From assembly GCA_022559985.1 (NCBI GenBank), contig JAFJTR010000001.1, positions 186,001 to 250,000 of the forward strand: a stretch of DNA of 64,000 nt, written 5' to 3'. The position numbers and the translations under genes were made by a program. The notes under the pieces are model-generated. The model had not been told where the DNA came from. It ran no database searches and saw only the letters and a list, made by a program, of their open reading frames with translations. Every line of letters starts with the position of its first letter. Within the stretch, counting starts at the first letter, position 1. This stretch comes from Parastagonospora avenae f. sp. tritici 18332-5. Its lineage: Eukaryota > Ascomycota > Dothideomycetes > Pleosporales > Phaeosphaeriaceae. Of the stretch, positions 10,009 through 19,632 are shown in pieces.

Positions 10009-11532
10009 ATGGATCCTTACTATGGTCTTTCTTGGCGACAAGATGAAGGAGATTTCGGAGAACTCGAAGACCTCCGCCCCGTGTGGACCGTCGAGCCCAA
10101 TGCCGAAGCCATCACCAAGATTGCGCGTTGCAAACTTGACGTTCCAGCAGAGTCACAATGCACGGTTGAGTTCCTCGCTCAAGGCGCTTTCAACAAGGTG
10201 TACACCATACAATGCGACGACAACAAAGAGTACATTATGCGCGTTACTCTGCCAGTTCGCCCGCGTCTCAAGACAATGAGTGACTGCGGTACTATTCAGT
10301 ATGTGCGCCACCACACTGATATTCCCGCCCCTCGTGTGCTGCACTATAACGTCTTGCGCAACGATGAAGTGGGTTTCGAGTGGGTGATCCAGGAACGTGT
10401 CTTAGGCTCTTCGCTAAAGAGCCAATGGCATCATATCAGCTGGTTGGAAAAGGAGCTCGTGGTTCGACAGGTCATCGGGTACTTGAGTCAACTGTTCCGC
10501 AAGCGCTTCCACCGTATGGGCAATGTCTACGACACGCGAGACCTCCAACAGCTTTCTGAGCAGGATCTACCTTACGCTGTGTTGCTCAGCGCAGATCACT
10601 CCACCGCTGGCACTGCTTTCTCGATGAGCGAGATCGTTTCGATTCCATTCTTCTACAATGATCGTGGATCTGTAGACGTGGAGCGCGGTCCTTACAAACA
10701 TAGTCGTGAGTGGCTCGCAGCTCAGCTTCAGTTCGCACTTCATGATGCAGACAACTTGCCTGTAGACACTCACGACGAGGACGAGAGAAGCACCAATGGA
10801 GAGGTCCCTGGACTTTTCCCATTGGAAGACGACAACTCACAGCTCGAGAACGATTCAGAAGATTGTTGGACAGACACTGATTCCGATATCTCTGACGTCG
10901 ACTCCTCAGACACAAATACTGACACCACCATGTCAGGCGACACTGAAGAGTCTAGTGAAAAGATGCACGAATCGGATTCTGAATGCTCAGAGCCCGACAA
11001 CGATTCTCCCGCCGCCATCAAGACGCGCATCGCCCGTCTGCAAGCTCTCCTCCCCAAGGTCTTCCCACCAACAGACAAGGATACCTTCATCCTACACCAC
11101 CAGGACCTCTCCTCCAACAACATCATGCTCTCCAACACGCACTCTCTCACCGGTATCATCGACTGGGAATGCGTTAATACGACGCCTCTCTGGCTCGCCT
11201 GCCAAATCCCCAAGTTCTTGCATAGCTCAGCACGCGACGAGCCGCCCATCCGCGACGACGAGTTCGAGGACGAGTGGTATGAAAAGGCGTACTTCGACGA
11301 CCTTGAGGAGTACGAGAAGAGGCAATTGCGCGAGTTCTTCCTCGAGGAGATGCAGCGGGTGTGTCCGGAGTGGATGGAGGTCTTCAACGAGAGCGATCTC
11401 AAGGCGGACTTTGAGTGCGCGGTGTCGTTTGTCACAGAGCAGGGTGCTAGTACGGATATTGATGAGTGGATTAAGGCGTTGGAGGAGGGTGAGGAGCTGA
11501 TCGAGCTTCGGAAGGAGTTAGGTCAGTGTTAG
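10009..11532 (+). CDS. APH/choline-kinase-like phosphotransferase, copy A (intact)
   Basis: Single exon, 507 residues, starting at an ATG in excellent context (accATGG) at 10009; a further in-frame non-ATG extension upstream was not used. The protein has the aminoglycoside phosphotransferase-like fold: a nucleotide-binding GAFNKVYTI segment near residue 60, a hinge-like WVIQERVLG, the catalytic HHQDLSSNNIML (HxDxxxxN type) near residue 365 and a metal-binding GIIDWECV. An acidic Ser/Asp/Glu-rich insertion of ~100 residues (about 255-350) separates the lobes. Such genes are numerous in filamentous fungi and their substrates are generally unknown, so no substrate is proposed. It has a deleted paralogue at 13757 and a 5' remnant at 13473. 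It is divergent from small gene A. Confidence 0.85.
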   Translation: MDPYYGLSWRQDEGDFGELEDLRPVWTVEPNAEAITKIARCKLDVPAESQCTVEFLAQGAFNKVYTIQCDDNKEYIMRVTLPVRPRLKTMSDCGTIQYVRHHTDIPAPRVLHYNVLRNDEVGFEWVIQERVLGSSLKSQWHHISWLEKELVVRQVIGYLSQLFRKRFHRMGNVYDTRDLQQLSEQDLPYAVLLSADHSTAGTAFSMSEIVSIPFFYNDRGSVDVERGPYKHSREWLAAQLQFALHDADNLPVDTHDEDERSTNGEVPGLFPLEDDNSQLENDSEDCWTDTDSDISDVDSSDTNTDTTMSGDTEESSEKMHESDSECSEPDNDSPAAIKTRIARLQALLPKVFPPTDKDTFILHHQDLSSNNIMLSNTHSLTGIIDWECVNTTPLWLACQIPKFLHSSARDEPPIRDDEFEDEWYEKAYFDDLEEYEKRQLREFFLEEMQRVCPEWMEVFNESDLKADFECAVSFVTEQGASTDIDEWIKALEEGEELIELRKELGQC

Positions 11533-12669
11533 GTTGGTTTATGGTGATCAGGCGGCGTAGCTGCTGATTCTTAGCAAAATTTTATATCATTTAATATGTA
11601 AATGTGGGTATGTTCGGTACTCCAGTCTTCTGATCTCTTCATGCGGAGATTTTGTAGCCGTTTCGTGCACATGTATGTATGTGTAGGGATCAGACATTTA
11701 TGCAAACCCACTTTCTTGAACAATGATGTGCGAATACTCAAAGTTAAAAAAAAACGTCTAAACAATATTGGTTTACTTTCTCGAATTCCAACGTGCAAAC
11801 ACTCAATGGTGTCTTAATGTTACAAAACACTTTCGCTGTTGGTAGGACTTCACCTTAGGTAAAGCAAGTACAATTGTACGGTGTGAAGCAAGTTGCAAAC
11901 TTTAGGTGGTTGCAGATTGATTGATTGATTGAAGCTATCGTACGAGCAGACTATATACTCCTGCATTAGCCCCTAGGGCGCGTGCAGAGGCTGATCATGT
12001 GACGATCAGGTGACTCGTACGATCACTCCAAATATTGGTATGAACATTCGCCAAATCAGTTTCATTTTTGAGTGCATTTAAACGTACCAATATGTTGTGC
12101 GGAGTGAATATCATAAAGTTTCCGAGCTGTACCGCGCCTCGATGTATCTAAGATATGATGTTAGCAGAACTGTAAGATGATCTCACTTCAGTGCCCCGTT
12201 CACGGACCGACAGCTTTTTGGCAATCCTTAGATACTCATGCATTAATCGCCCGTACCATAACTGGGTAGATACACAGTATTATGTCATCAAAGGCACAAT
12301 AATCTTCGCCTACTGTTATATTTCAATATTCCTAACATATGCCTAACATAGCATTGACCCCTTGGTGAGGCCAGATTATGCCTCCGTCCAACACTTAAAT
12401 GTCAATATCATACGGCAATAGGCGCGTGAGCTCTTCAATTTACAACAATGGTGATGCGAACTTTCAATAAGCTCATGACCAATCGAAAGACGGTGAATTT
12501 GTCAAAGAGTCACTGACGTGAGCGGTTTGACAGAATTTATACCTCCTGCTACTCATATACCTACCTTTTCCGTGATTCGGAAGGTGTCTTGTTGGAGACA
12601 TATTTCTCTACGGGTGTCACAGAAGGGAGACCAGCGAAGTTAGGAAAGAAAAGGGGTAGGGAAAGACAC
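11533..12669. other. Intergenic region between kinase A and small gene B
   Basis: About 1.1 kb, more AT-rich than the flanks, with no recognisable gene. A run of gattgattgattgatt lies near 11,917. A cluster of related short palindromic words (gatcatgtgacgatcaggtgactcgtacgatcac) occurs near 11,993. This interval separates the two duplicated gene pairs and could contain the duplication boundary, but I find no transposon ends. Confidence 0.45.
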
Positions 12670-13014
12670 CTACTCTTCCTCCTTATCCTGTGCACCTGGA
12701 TTCTTGATGACAAAGCCAGTCACAGACTCCTTGAAAGCCGTACGAATTTGCCCAGCCGTCCATGGATCAGCGACCGGTGCAAAGCAGAAAGCCATAGTCT
12801 TGCCCTTAACTAGCTTGAGAGTGGTGTGTTGACAGCCCTTGTTGACTTGCACTTGGATATTGTAAGAGGCATTCTCGCCGCGGACAGTCTCCTGGCAGTC
12901 GATGCGGAGATCACGAGCAGTATACATCGTGCCACGGTCACGAATGCCACCCTCGAGCCTAGCATCCGGAATGTCTTCGATCCATTCTTTGAGAAGCTTC
13001 TTCATACCAACCAT
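12670..13014 (-). CDS. Small cysteine-containing protein, copy B
   Basis: An open frame of 114 residues from the ATG at 13014 (the frame continues upstream four codons to a TTG). It begins MVGMKKLLKEWIEDIPDARL and is paralogous to the gene at 9040 in its last ~75 residues: RIDCQE, YNIQVQVNKGC, TTLKLVKGKTMAFC, DPWTAGQI and ESVTGFVI align with that copy. Three cysteines are shared with copy A; copy A has additional ones. There is no signal peptide or membrane segment in the frame as read. Function unknown. It is divergent from the kinase remnant and the disrupted kinase copy B, repeating the arrangement seen at 9-11.5 kb. Confidence 0.65.
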   Translation of the reverse strand: MVGMKKLLKEWIEDIPDARLEGGIRDRGTMYTARDLRIDCQETVRGENASYNIQVQVNKGCQHTTLKLVKGKTMAFCFAPVADPWTAGQIRTAFKESVTGFVIKNPGAQDKEEE

Positions 13015-13472
13015 TTTAGAGGTCAAGTCTTGGATCTAACTACTCTATTTTTGTTGTTGGTTGATGAGTGGTGGAGGGGGCGTCGAGTTGTAAAGGAGTT
13101 TGCTGGATAGTGAGACGAAAGAAGAGAGAAGGAGGAAAGCCATTTTATCTTTGGGGGCACCATGGTGAAATGCGAATGGTGGCAGTGATTTGAGAGACAT
13201 TGACGTACAGAAAAATAGGGGCGATGTGATATGAACTCTGCAATGGTCGCCTTGAAGTTGTGAACTAGATTCACCTGACCTTTTCAGGGTTTGTGTTGTG
13301 CGCGAACCACGACGTTTGCTGATTAGCTTATCTTCTCTCCACCACGACTCTCTGCCCATCACTTTTACACATCTCATCAAAACGCACCATCACAGCTCTG
13401 GAGCCCTCAACCATTATCTCTCCGACCAGCTTTCGGCAAAATTCCATGACCGCTACACCTACACAAATCACC
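13015..13472. promoter_or_regulatory. Divergent upstream region of small gene B
   Basis: The stretch lies between small gene B and the kinase remnant, equivalent in position to the promoter region of the first gene pair. The final ~150 bases are rich in C/A/T with repeated cac and atc words, like the 5' leader of kinase A. No other gene is seen. Confidence 0.4.
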
Positions 13473-13562
13473 ATGGACCCTCAAGCTGGTCTGGCCTGGG
13501 AGTCGCCTTGGTCCAGCGAATTTACACCAGTGTGGACCAAGGAGCCGGACTCGATTTATTGA
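13473..13562 (+). pseudogene. 5' remnant of a third APH-like kinase copy
   Basis: An ATG in the same context as kinase A (accATGG) opens a 29-codon frame starting MDPQAGLAWESPW and containing PVWTKEPDSI before a TGA. Kinase A starts MDPYYGLSW and has PVWTVEPNAEAI at the corresponding place, so the match covers the first ~30 residues and then stops. Nothing matching the rest of a kinase follows until the separate copy at 13757. I read it as the surviving 5' end of another kinase gene; a coincidental leader ORF is less likely given the shared start and motif. Confidence 0.6.
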
Positions 13563-13756
13563 GATACACTTGGGAACTTTCGCAATCTGCGTTGTGAAAA
13601 GACAATCGATCGCGCCTTCTTTCATAAAAACATTCTCATCCCTCCATTAAATATCGACAAACAAATTGTCACCACACACCACAACTTCAACCACCACATT
13701 GCCAAAAGAGGGCTCAACATTACAGCACAAAATCCCAACTTCTCTACACACTCAAC

Positions 13757-15095
13757 ATGGCTTTTGTCAACTCGCGAGCCGGTTTACGATGGAAGGAGAA
13801 CCTGTGGGGTGACCTGGAGCCAGAGTGGACCATTGAGCCAAACATCAACATTATCGCCCAGATTGCGCGCCGCGAACTTCGCATTCCGGAGGAAGTAGCG
13901 TGCGAGGTGAATTTCTTGGCCAGCGGGGCCTTCAACAAGGTCTACACCATCCAGGTCGGCGATGACACCTGCATCCAGCATATCATGCGCGTGTCACTGC
14001 CTGTACAGCCCCACTTTAAAACGATGAGCGAGACCGCAACTATCACATATATCCGCCATCACACAGATATCCCCGCGCCCAAGGTTTGGGCATCTGATCT
14101 CCACCAAGGACCTTCAGCAGCTTGCTACAGCCGATCTGGCGGATGCGAAACTCTTTGGCTCTGAGTACTCCACGGACACTCAGGGCTTCTGTCAGGGCCG
14201 CATTATCTCTATGCCTTTCTTTTGGGGCAAGCACCTTTCCTGCAATGTCTCTCGTGGCACATTCACCAATAGCCGGGATTGGTCAGCGGCACAGCTGCAG
14301 CTTCACCTCATCGATTTAGACGAGGAGCCAAGCCCAGATACTGACTCAGACTCTGATGACGATTTTGAGGACCTCTACAACACCGATGAGGCTGTCAAGC
14401 GTCGCGCAGCCCGCCTCATGGCCGTACTAGCCAAAGTCTTCCCTGAAGACGAGGCGGAAGAGTTTGTGCTACATCATTATGACCTGAACCAAGGCAACAT
14501 CCTCCTTGACTTGGACGACAACCTTTCTGGCATCATCGACTGGGAGTGTGTCCACACTGCCCCACTCTACCTAGCCTGTCAAAAGCCCAAGTTCCTCGAC
14601 GCCGCCATGGACCGATCAGTCTGCCCCGATCCCGCAAACTACGCTCACGGTACACTCGATGATGGTACAGTGGAGATGAACGAGATGTACTACCGGCACC
14701 TAGAAGAGTACGAGAACCAGTGTCTTTGGGGATTATTCCTACAGGAGATGGGCCGTCAGTGTCCCGAGTGGATCACATGGCACAAGCTGGGTAAGCTCAA
14801 ATCTGGACTGGACGACTGTGTAGCTTCGTTCGGCACTGCCTTCGGCTCACGAGATATCGATGAGTGGCTGGACAATGTGGAGAAGAAGGGTAATAGCCGT
14901 AGCTTACAGGAGATTCGTCGAGTATGTCAGCATTACCTCGATGATCCGGATGGGTACAGAAGCCCACCAGACAGCGATGCCGAGTGCGTCGCTGACAAAG
15001 GCTCAGACAGCGACCATGAGTCTGCTTGGGAAACTGCTTCAGACTCCTCATCTAGATCTACGATTGTGCCTGTTTCTCCTAAATCACTGTTTTAA
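13757..15095 (+). pseudogene. APH-like kinase copy B, disrupted by internal deletion and frameshift
   Basis: The 5' part (13757-~14083) reads MAFVNSRAGLRW, PEWTIEP, LASGAFNKVYTI and HHTDIPAPK in frame and is clearly paralogous to kinase A. At about 14083-14090 it jumps to sequence matching MGNVYDTRDLQQL of kinase A in another frame (GHLISTKDLQQLA), so about 178 bases present in copy A (10338-10515) are missing and the frame shifts. The first frame stops at 14164. The second frame is then open to 15095 and keeps HHYDLNQGNILL, GIIDWECV and the acidic linker. The lost piece includes the hinge region (ERVLG). No GT-AG intron of workable size would repair the frame. It is therefore most likely a pseudogene, perhaps leaving a C-terminal ORF starting at 14211. 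Confidence 0.8.
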
Positions 15096-17112
15096 GGTAG
15101 CTGCGGTCCAATGAGTGCATAGTTTGCAACGTGATTGTGCAGTTTGCTCTAGATATCGTCTTGTCAATACAACAATGTGCAAACATGCCAATTATTCGTT
15201 CATATAATATTATGCTCCGATGCAACTGTATTCTGAGCTCTTCAAGCTTAACGAATGCACACCAAAAATAACCCAACAAATCATCAATGCCCCCAATACC
15301 ATCTTCCTAATCTCTTTGTCGATCAAACGCTATACTCCTATCATACCCGTGCGTGAATAAGTCTAATTCCAAAACCACCACCAACGCCACCACGTGGGAA
15401 GCGGTGAAGTACACTGCGGCTCGGTTCCATCACTCCTTTCACTTTGATGTCCCTATTCCCCGGTAACTTTTGATCCGTGATAAGTACCAGTAGTAAGATG
15501 CGGCTCGGCGTCTCTCGGTTAGACTAGATGAGCGATGTCCCCACGAGTCAAGATGGCGTCGGCATCGACTCCGCGATCCCGTAATGGTGCACCCATAGAG
15601 GGATCTGCAGATCCGTCTGATCGCCCGCTGGATTGCGCGCAGGACTACCAGTGTCTTGGAAATAGGGCGTGGGAGATGAGATCGGCTTGGACGTGTTGTT
15701 GGGAATGTGAGAAAGATCAACACGTCAAACGATATCTATTTTTGTAAGCAATTCTGTTGCAGGATCGAGGCAACTGTATCGAAGAAGCTGTATGCGATTC
15801 CCCACATGCCTGCTGCCGCCCTTGGACCCTGAGCGGCCCACCCGGGAAGGAGATGGAGTCGAGCCGCGGCTCCTCGGACTCGGAACATGTCCGTGGCGTG
15901 GTTAGCTAAGTGGAGATACGAGCCATATGAACGGCATGATACTTGCAGAAAAGCCGCTTCGAGAACGCCATTGACATCCCTAACAGCATCAAAGGACGCT
16001 TCGAGAACGCCATTGGCATCTTAATGGCTTGACAGACGCTTCGATAGCGCCATTGAAAGAACTAGTTTCCAAGGCTGTTGAGTACCTACCTCGTCGAAAA
16101 GCTAGCCCCACAACATGCACTCATGCCTCCTCGAACCTCCTCGACCGCCATCGATGGGACTAGTTTCCAAGGCTGTTGAACACCTCGTCGAAAGGGAAGC
16201 CCCACAATGCACTCGTGCTGACATGGAAACTCGAGAAAATTCGCATCTTGCACCCTGTTCATGTACTCTGTAGTGAGTCTTACCACCGTTCTCATGTACT
16301 GTGAGTAAGCCTTACCACCGTTGTAGGCACAGTAAGCGCACCCAAACCACATCCTTGCCCTGCAAACGAACATCCAGTTCACCCACCCGGCTAGAATCTC
16401 ATCTCACCGTATCCATGCATGGCAATCATCAAACCCGCATGTCCAGCCCCATCCCCACCCCCGAACAAAGGGACATTATGCAGGGTTCCTGCACCTACGC
16501 TCAACACGGCAGGTACGATGCCTTGTTGACATGTCATTTCCAACCAGTCCCATCGCCCGGGGCCCTGGAGCCATGAGTCCGCAGGCACAAGATCTACCAG
16601 CCCAGCGCAAGGCGACTCTTGACCTCGTGGCAATGCCACTCCACATGGCCCGGTAGCGGCGTAGATGTCCCATGTACAAATGGCTTAGACGTGATTTTAC
16701 CCGGCTCGAATCAGCATGTGGAATAATGACGGCCATAGAATGGTGTGTTACCAGCGGGCCGGTACCGACGGGCGTTTTAGCATATGAGTGCTTTACTCGA
16801 TGGGGGAGTGGTACCTGTTTGCTTTACTGCATATGGAATTGGTGGCCTGTGTGGCGATGAAAGGACCCTGGTCGGCACATGCTAGACTGCGTCGCGTGGA
16901 GCCATGTGGGAAGAGACTAGAATGCCTCGCGTGGAAGCCATGGAACGTGGGTCAGGGTAGTATGTTTGATAGATTAATGAAGTGCCGGGCGTAGGTGCAC
17001 TACTACTAGGGGATCTAAAGCCAGTATAGAGTGGACTTCTCAGTATGTATAAGTTGCCAAAGCCTGGAGTGCCTTTGTTTACTCCATTCCAGATTCATAT
17101 CATTCAAACAAC
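15096..17112. other. Gene-poor 2-kb interval with short direct repeats
   Basis: No coding region is recognised; the open frames on both strands are short and lack motifs. The interval carries the direct repeats annotated at 15956-16322. Near 16,890-16,945 two imperfect copies of CGCGTGGA(A)GCCATG occur. The last ~100 bases should contain the promoter of the oxidoreductase gene at 17113. Confidence 0.5.
15956..16322. repeat. Nested short direct repeats
   Basis: A 23-bp unit starting gcttcgagaacgccattg is found at 15956, 15998 and, diverged, 16038, i.e. spaced about 40 bases. Immediately afterwards a ~60-66 bp unit beginning actagtttccaaggctgttga occurs at 16061-16126 and 16159-16218 and shares the cctcgtcgaaa and agccccacaa words. 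A third type, starting catgtact and ending cttaccaccgtt, occurs at 16260-16290 and 16293-16322. The origin is unknown. Confidence 0.75.
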
Positions 17113-19010
17113 ATGGGTCGCTTTTCGTTATTCGCACCTGTTCTTTTGGCCGCCAATGGCGTGCTGGCTGCGCCTCCGCCACCGCCGCAATCGTCACCGT
17201 GGATGGGTGAGATGAAGGCGGTCGATGGTGTGAATTATCAATGCAAGTGTTACAGCGACAATGCTTGCTGGCCGAAAAATGTCGATTGGGACAGGCTTAA
17301 CAGGACGACCAATGGGGCGCTGCAGGTTGCGATTCCTCCAGGTGCTGTGTGCCACACGGAGTTTGGCAATATGACGAGCGTGTATGATGCGGCGAAGTGT
17401 GCGGACACGCAGGCGAACTGGGCTAGCGAGCAATGGCTGTACGTATAGAACCGAGTTCAGTAAGACATTAGACTGACCATTTGACTCAGGACCGACCACC
17501 CCATCGCAGCCCTCTGGCCGTACGGCACGAACAGCACTTGCCTACCGACATCCGACCCTTCAGAGCCATGCACTCGCGGCTTCTACGGACACTACGTGAT
17601 CGTGGCAAAGACCAAGGACCAGATCAAAGCTGGTGTCGACTTTGCACGGGAGAGAAACCTGCGTCTCATCATCCGAAACACTGGCCACGATTTCATGGGC
17701 CGCTCCACTGGATTCGGATCGTTGATTATCAACACCCATAGCTTCAAGGACGTTACGTTCGTGAAGAAGTACAGCGGACCTGGTGATTGGAGCGGCAGTG
17801 CTGCTGTTGTTGGAGCTGGTGTTCAGGGACGTGAGCTGTACCGTCAGGCTTTCGCACAAACGCCAAAGGTTGTCATTGTTGGTGGCGAATGTCCGGTAAG
17901 TTCTTCCATCATAAGGTGTGTACGCATCTCTGACAAAGTTAGACTGTTGGCTGGGCCGGTGGCTACGTCCAGGGTGGTGGCCATGGTCCACTTTCTGGCA
18001 TTTATGGCATGGGCGCGGACAACGTCCTCTCTTTTGACGCCATCACCGCTGATGGCAAGTACGTGACTGCCAATGCAAAAGAGAACCCAGATCTTTTCTG
18101 GGCGCTGAGGGGTGGCGGTCCCAGCACGTTCGCTGTCGTCACCTCGATCACTGTCAAGACGTTCCCCGAAGTCCCGACCGCTGGAACAATCCTCAACATC
18201 AACTCGACCCACACCAACGACACAGCACTCTTCGCGAAGGCTTTCGGGATCTTCCACAACCTCGCCAATCACTATTCTGACAATGGGATGTTCGTCTATT
18301 TCGAGCTCGGCCCCGGCCCTGGACGCCTCCACATTGCTCCGTTCGTAGGTCCCAATATGGACGAGGCAAAACTCAAGACCGTCTTGCAGCCGCTGTACGA
18401 TCAGCTTGACGCCGCTCAGGTTCCTTATGACACTCATACCAAGTCGTTCCCGACATTCTTCGAGTTCTACATCGACATGTTCGAGGACGAGCCGCCGAAC
18501 CAGCAGTCCATCGTCGGAGGACGCCTCTTCACCCAGCAAGACATCACCGACCACGGAGATGGAATCGCCGATGCGCTCCTCAAGGCCACTCTGCCTGAGC
18601 CCACGCAACTGGGTTTCAACGTCGGCCACATTGTCAACCCCGGCAACGCGTATGCGAAGGTCGACAATGCCATCCACCCCAAGTGGCGCAACGCCAGCTC
18701 TTTCGTCATCACCAACATGATCATGACTGGCACCGAGCCCTGGGCCGTCAAGAAGGAGCGCGAGAACTACAACACGAATGTGCTTGGCAAGACGTTGAGG
18801 GACGTGTCGCCGAACGGTGCTAGCTACGTCAACGAGGGTGATTTGTACGAGCCAAACTGGCAAGAGGCGTACTGGGGATCGAATTATGCGCGCCTTTTGA
18901 AGCTTCGTCAGAAGTTTGATCCCAATGGTGTGTTTTACACGCAGACTACGCCAGGTACGGAGAGCTGGAGTGTGATTGACTATGGCACGAAGCTGTGCAA
19001 GAAGTCGTAG
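17113..19010 (+). CDS. Secreted FAD-linked (BBE-type) oxidoreductase
   Basis: Three exons, 17113-17438, 17490-17895 and 17943-19010, encode 599 residues. Both introns (51 and 47 nt) start GTACGT/GTAAGT. A signal peptide is visible (MGRFSLFAPVLLAANGVLA). A PCMH FAD-binding domain spans about 125-305 with His175 in NTGHDFMGRST and Cys243 in ECPTVGWAGGY, the two residues that in this family attach FAD covalently on both sides. The C-terminus carries the berberine-bridge domain (NWQEAYWGSNYARLLKLRQKF). Several NxT/S sites suggest glycosylation. Related enzymes oxidise sugars, oligosaccharides or secondary metabolites; the substrate cannot be told from sequence, and no biosynthetic cluster surrounds it. 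The start is the first ATG, directly before the signal peptide. Confidence 0.92.
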
Positions 19011-19632
19011 ATTAGACTATTTTCTTTAGCGTTCGAATAACAATAATAAGTTAATAATAATACATGTGTTCATCTTCATGTTTCTTGATCTCTTTCGCGT
19101 TGTCCGTGGTTGCGATAGCGCCTTAAACCTCGGCCTATGGTGTCGCTGCATAATTTGTATGCTGCAGCGCGAAACAGCGAATGAGTTGCACAGCGTCGGG
19201 TAACATGCTGTTTGTGTTTCACAGATTGACGTGGAAAGTGTGGAGAAGGAGACGGCAGCGGGAGCGATGACGAAACGTTCCCGTCCCCCGCTAGTGGACG
19301 ATTAGTCCGTTAGGTCAGGGACGCGGCGAATTCACGGTGCCTTCACAAGCCAAACTGATATCCTACGCACCAGGCCTCATCCCAAACAATCCCTTGTCGA
19401 CACTCCCTTATCGCCCGCATAATCCAAATCGGCTAATGCGAATTGCGCGACCGCAACAACACAGCCTGTTCCATACATCTCACGTCCCTTTCGGCATTCC
19501 GGCACATCGCGCACAAGGCACCCACGAAAGCAGCCAAAGCGTCACTTCCCCCGGCTCGTCCGGCCTATATCGCGAGCGCTGATGCTCCCCGCATGCTGAA
19601 CAACCTCCCCAACCCTACTTGATGTCGATTGA
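19011..19632. promoter_or_regulatory. Region between the oxidoreductase and the VPS9 gene
   Basis: This 622-base stretch holds the 3' UTR of the oxidoreductase (AT-rich, with aataataagttaataataata around 19,041) and the promoter and leader of the VPS9-domain gene. No additional gene is seen. Confidence 0.5.

Noticed and set aside
14081..14110. Intron that would repair kinase copy B
   Set aside because: The only GT-AG pair at the junction is under 30 bases, too short to splice, and would not bring back the missing kinase segment.
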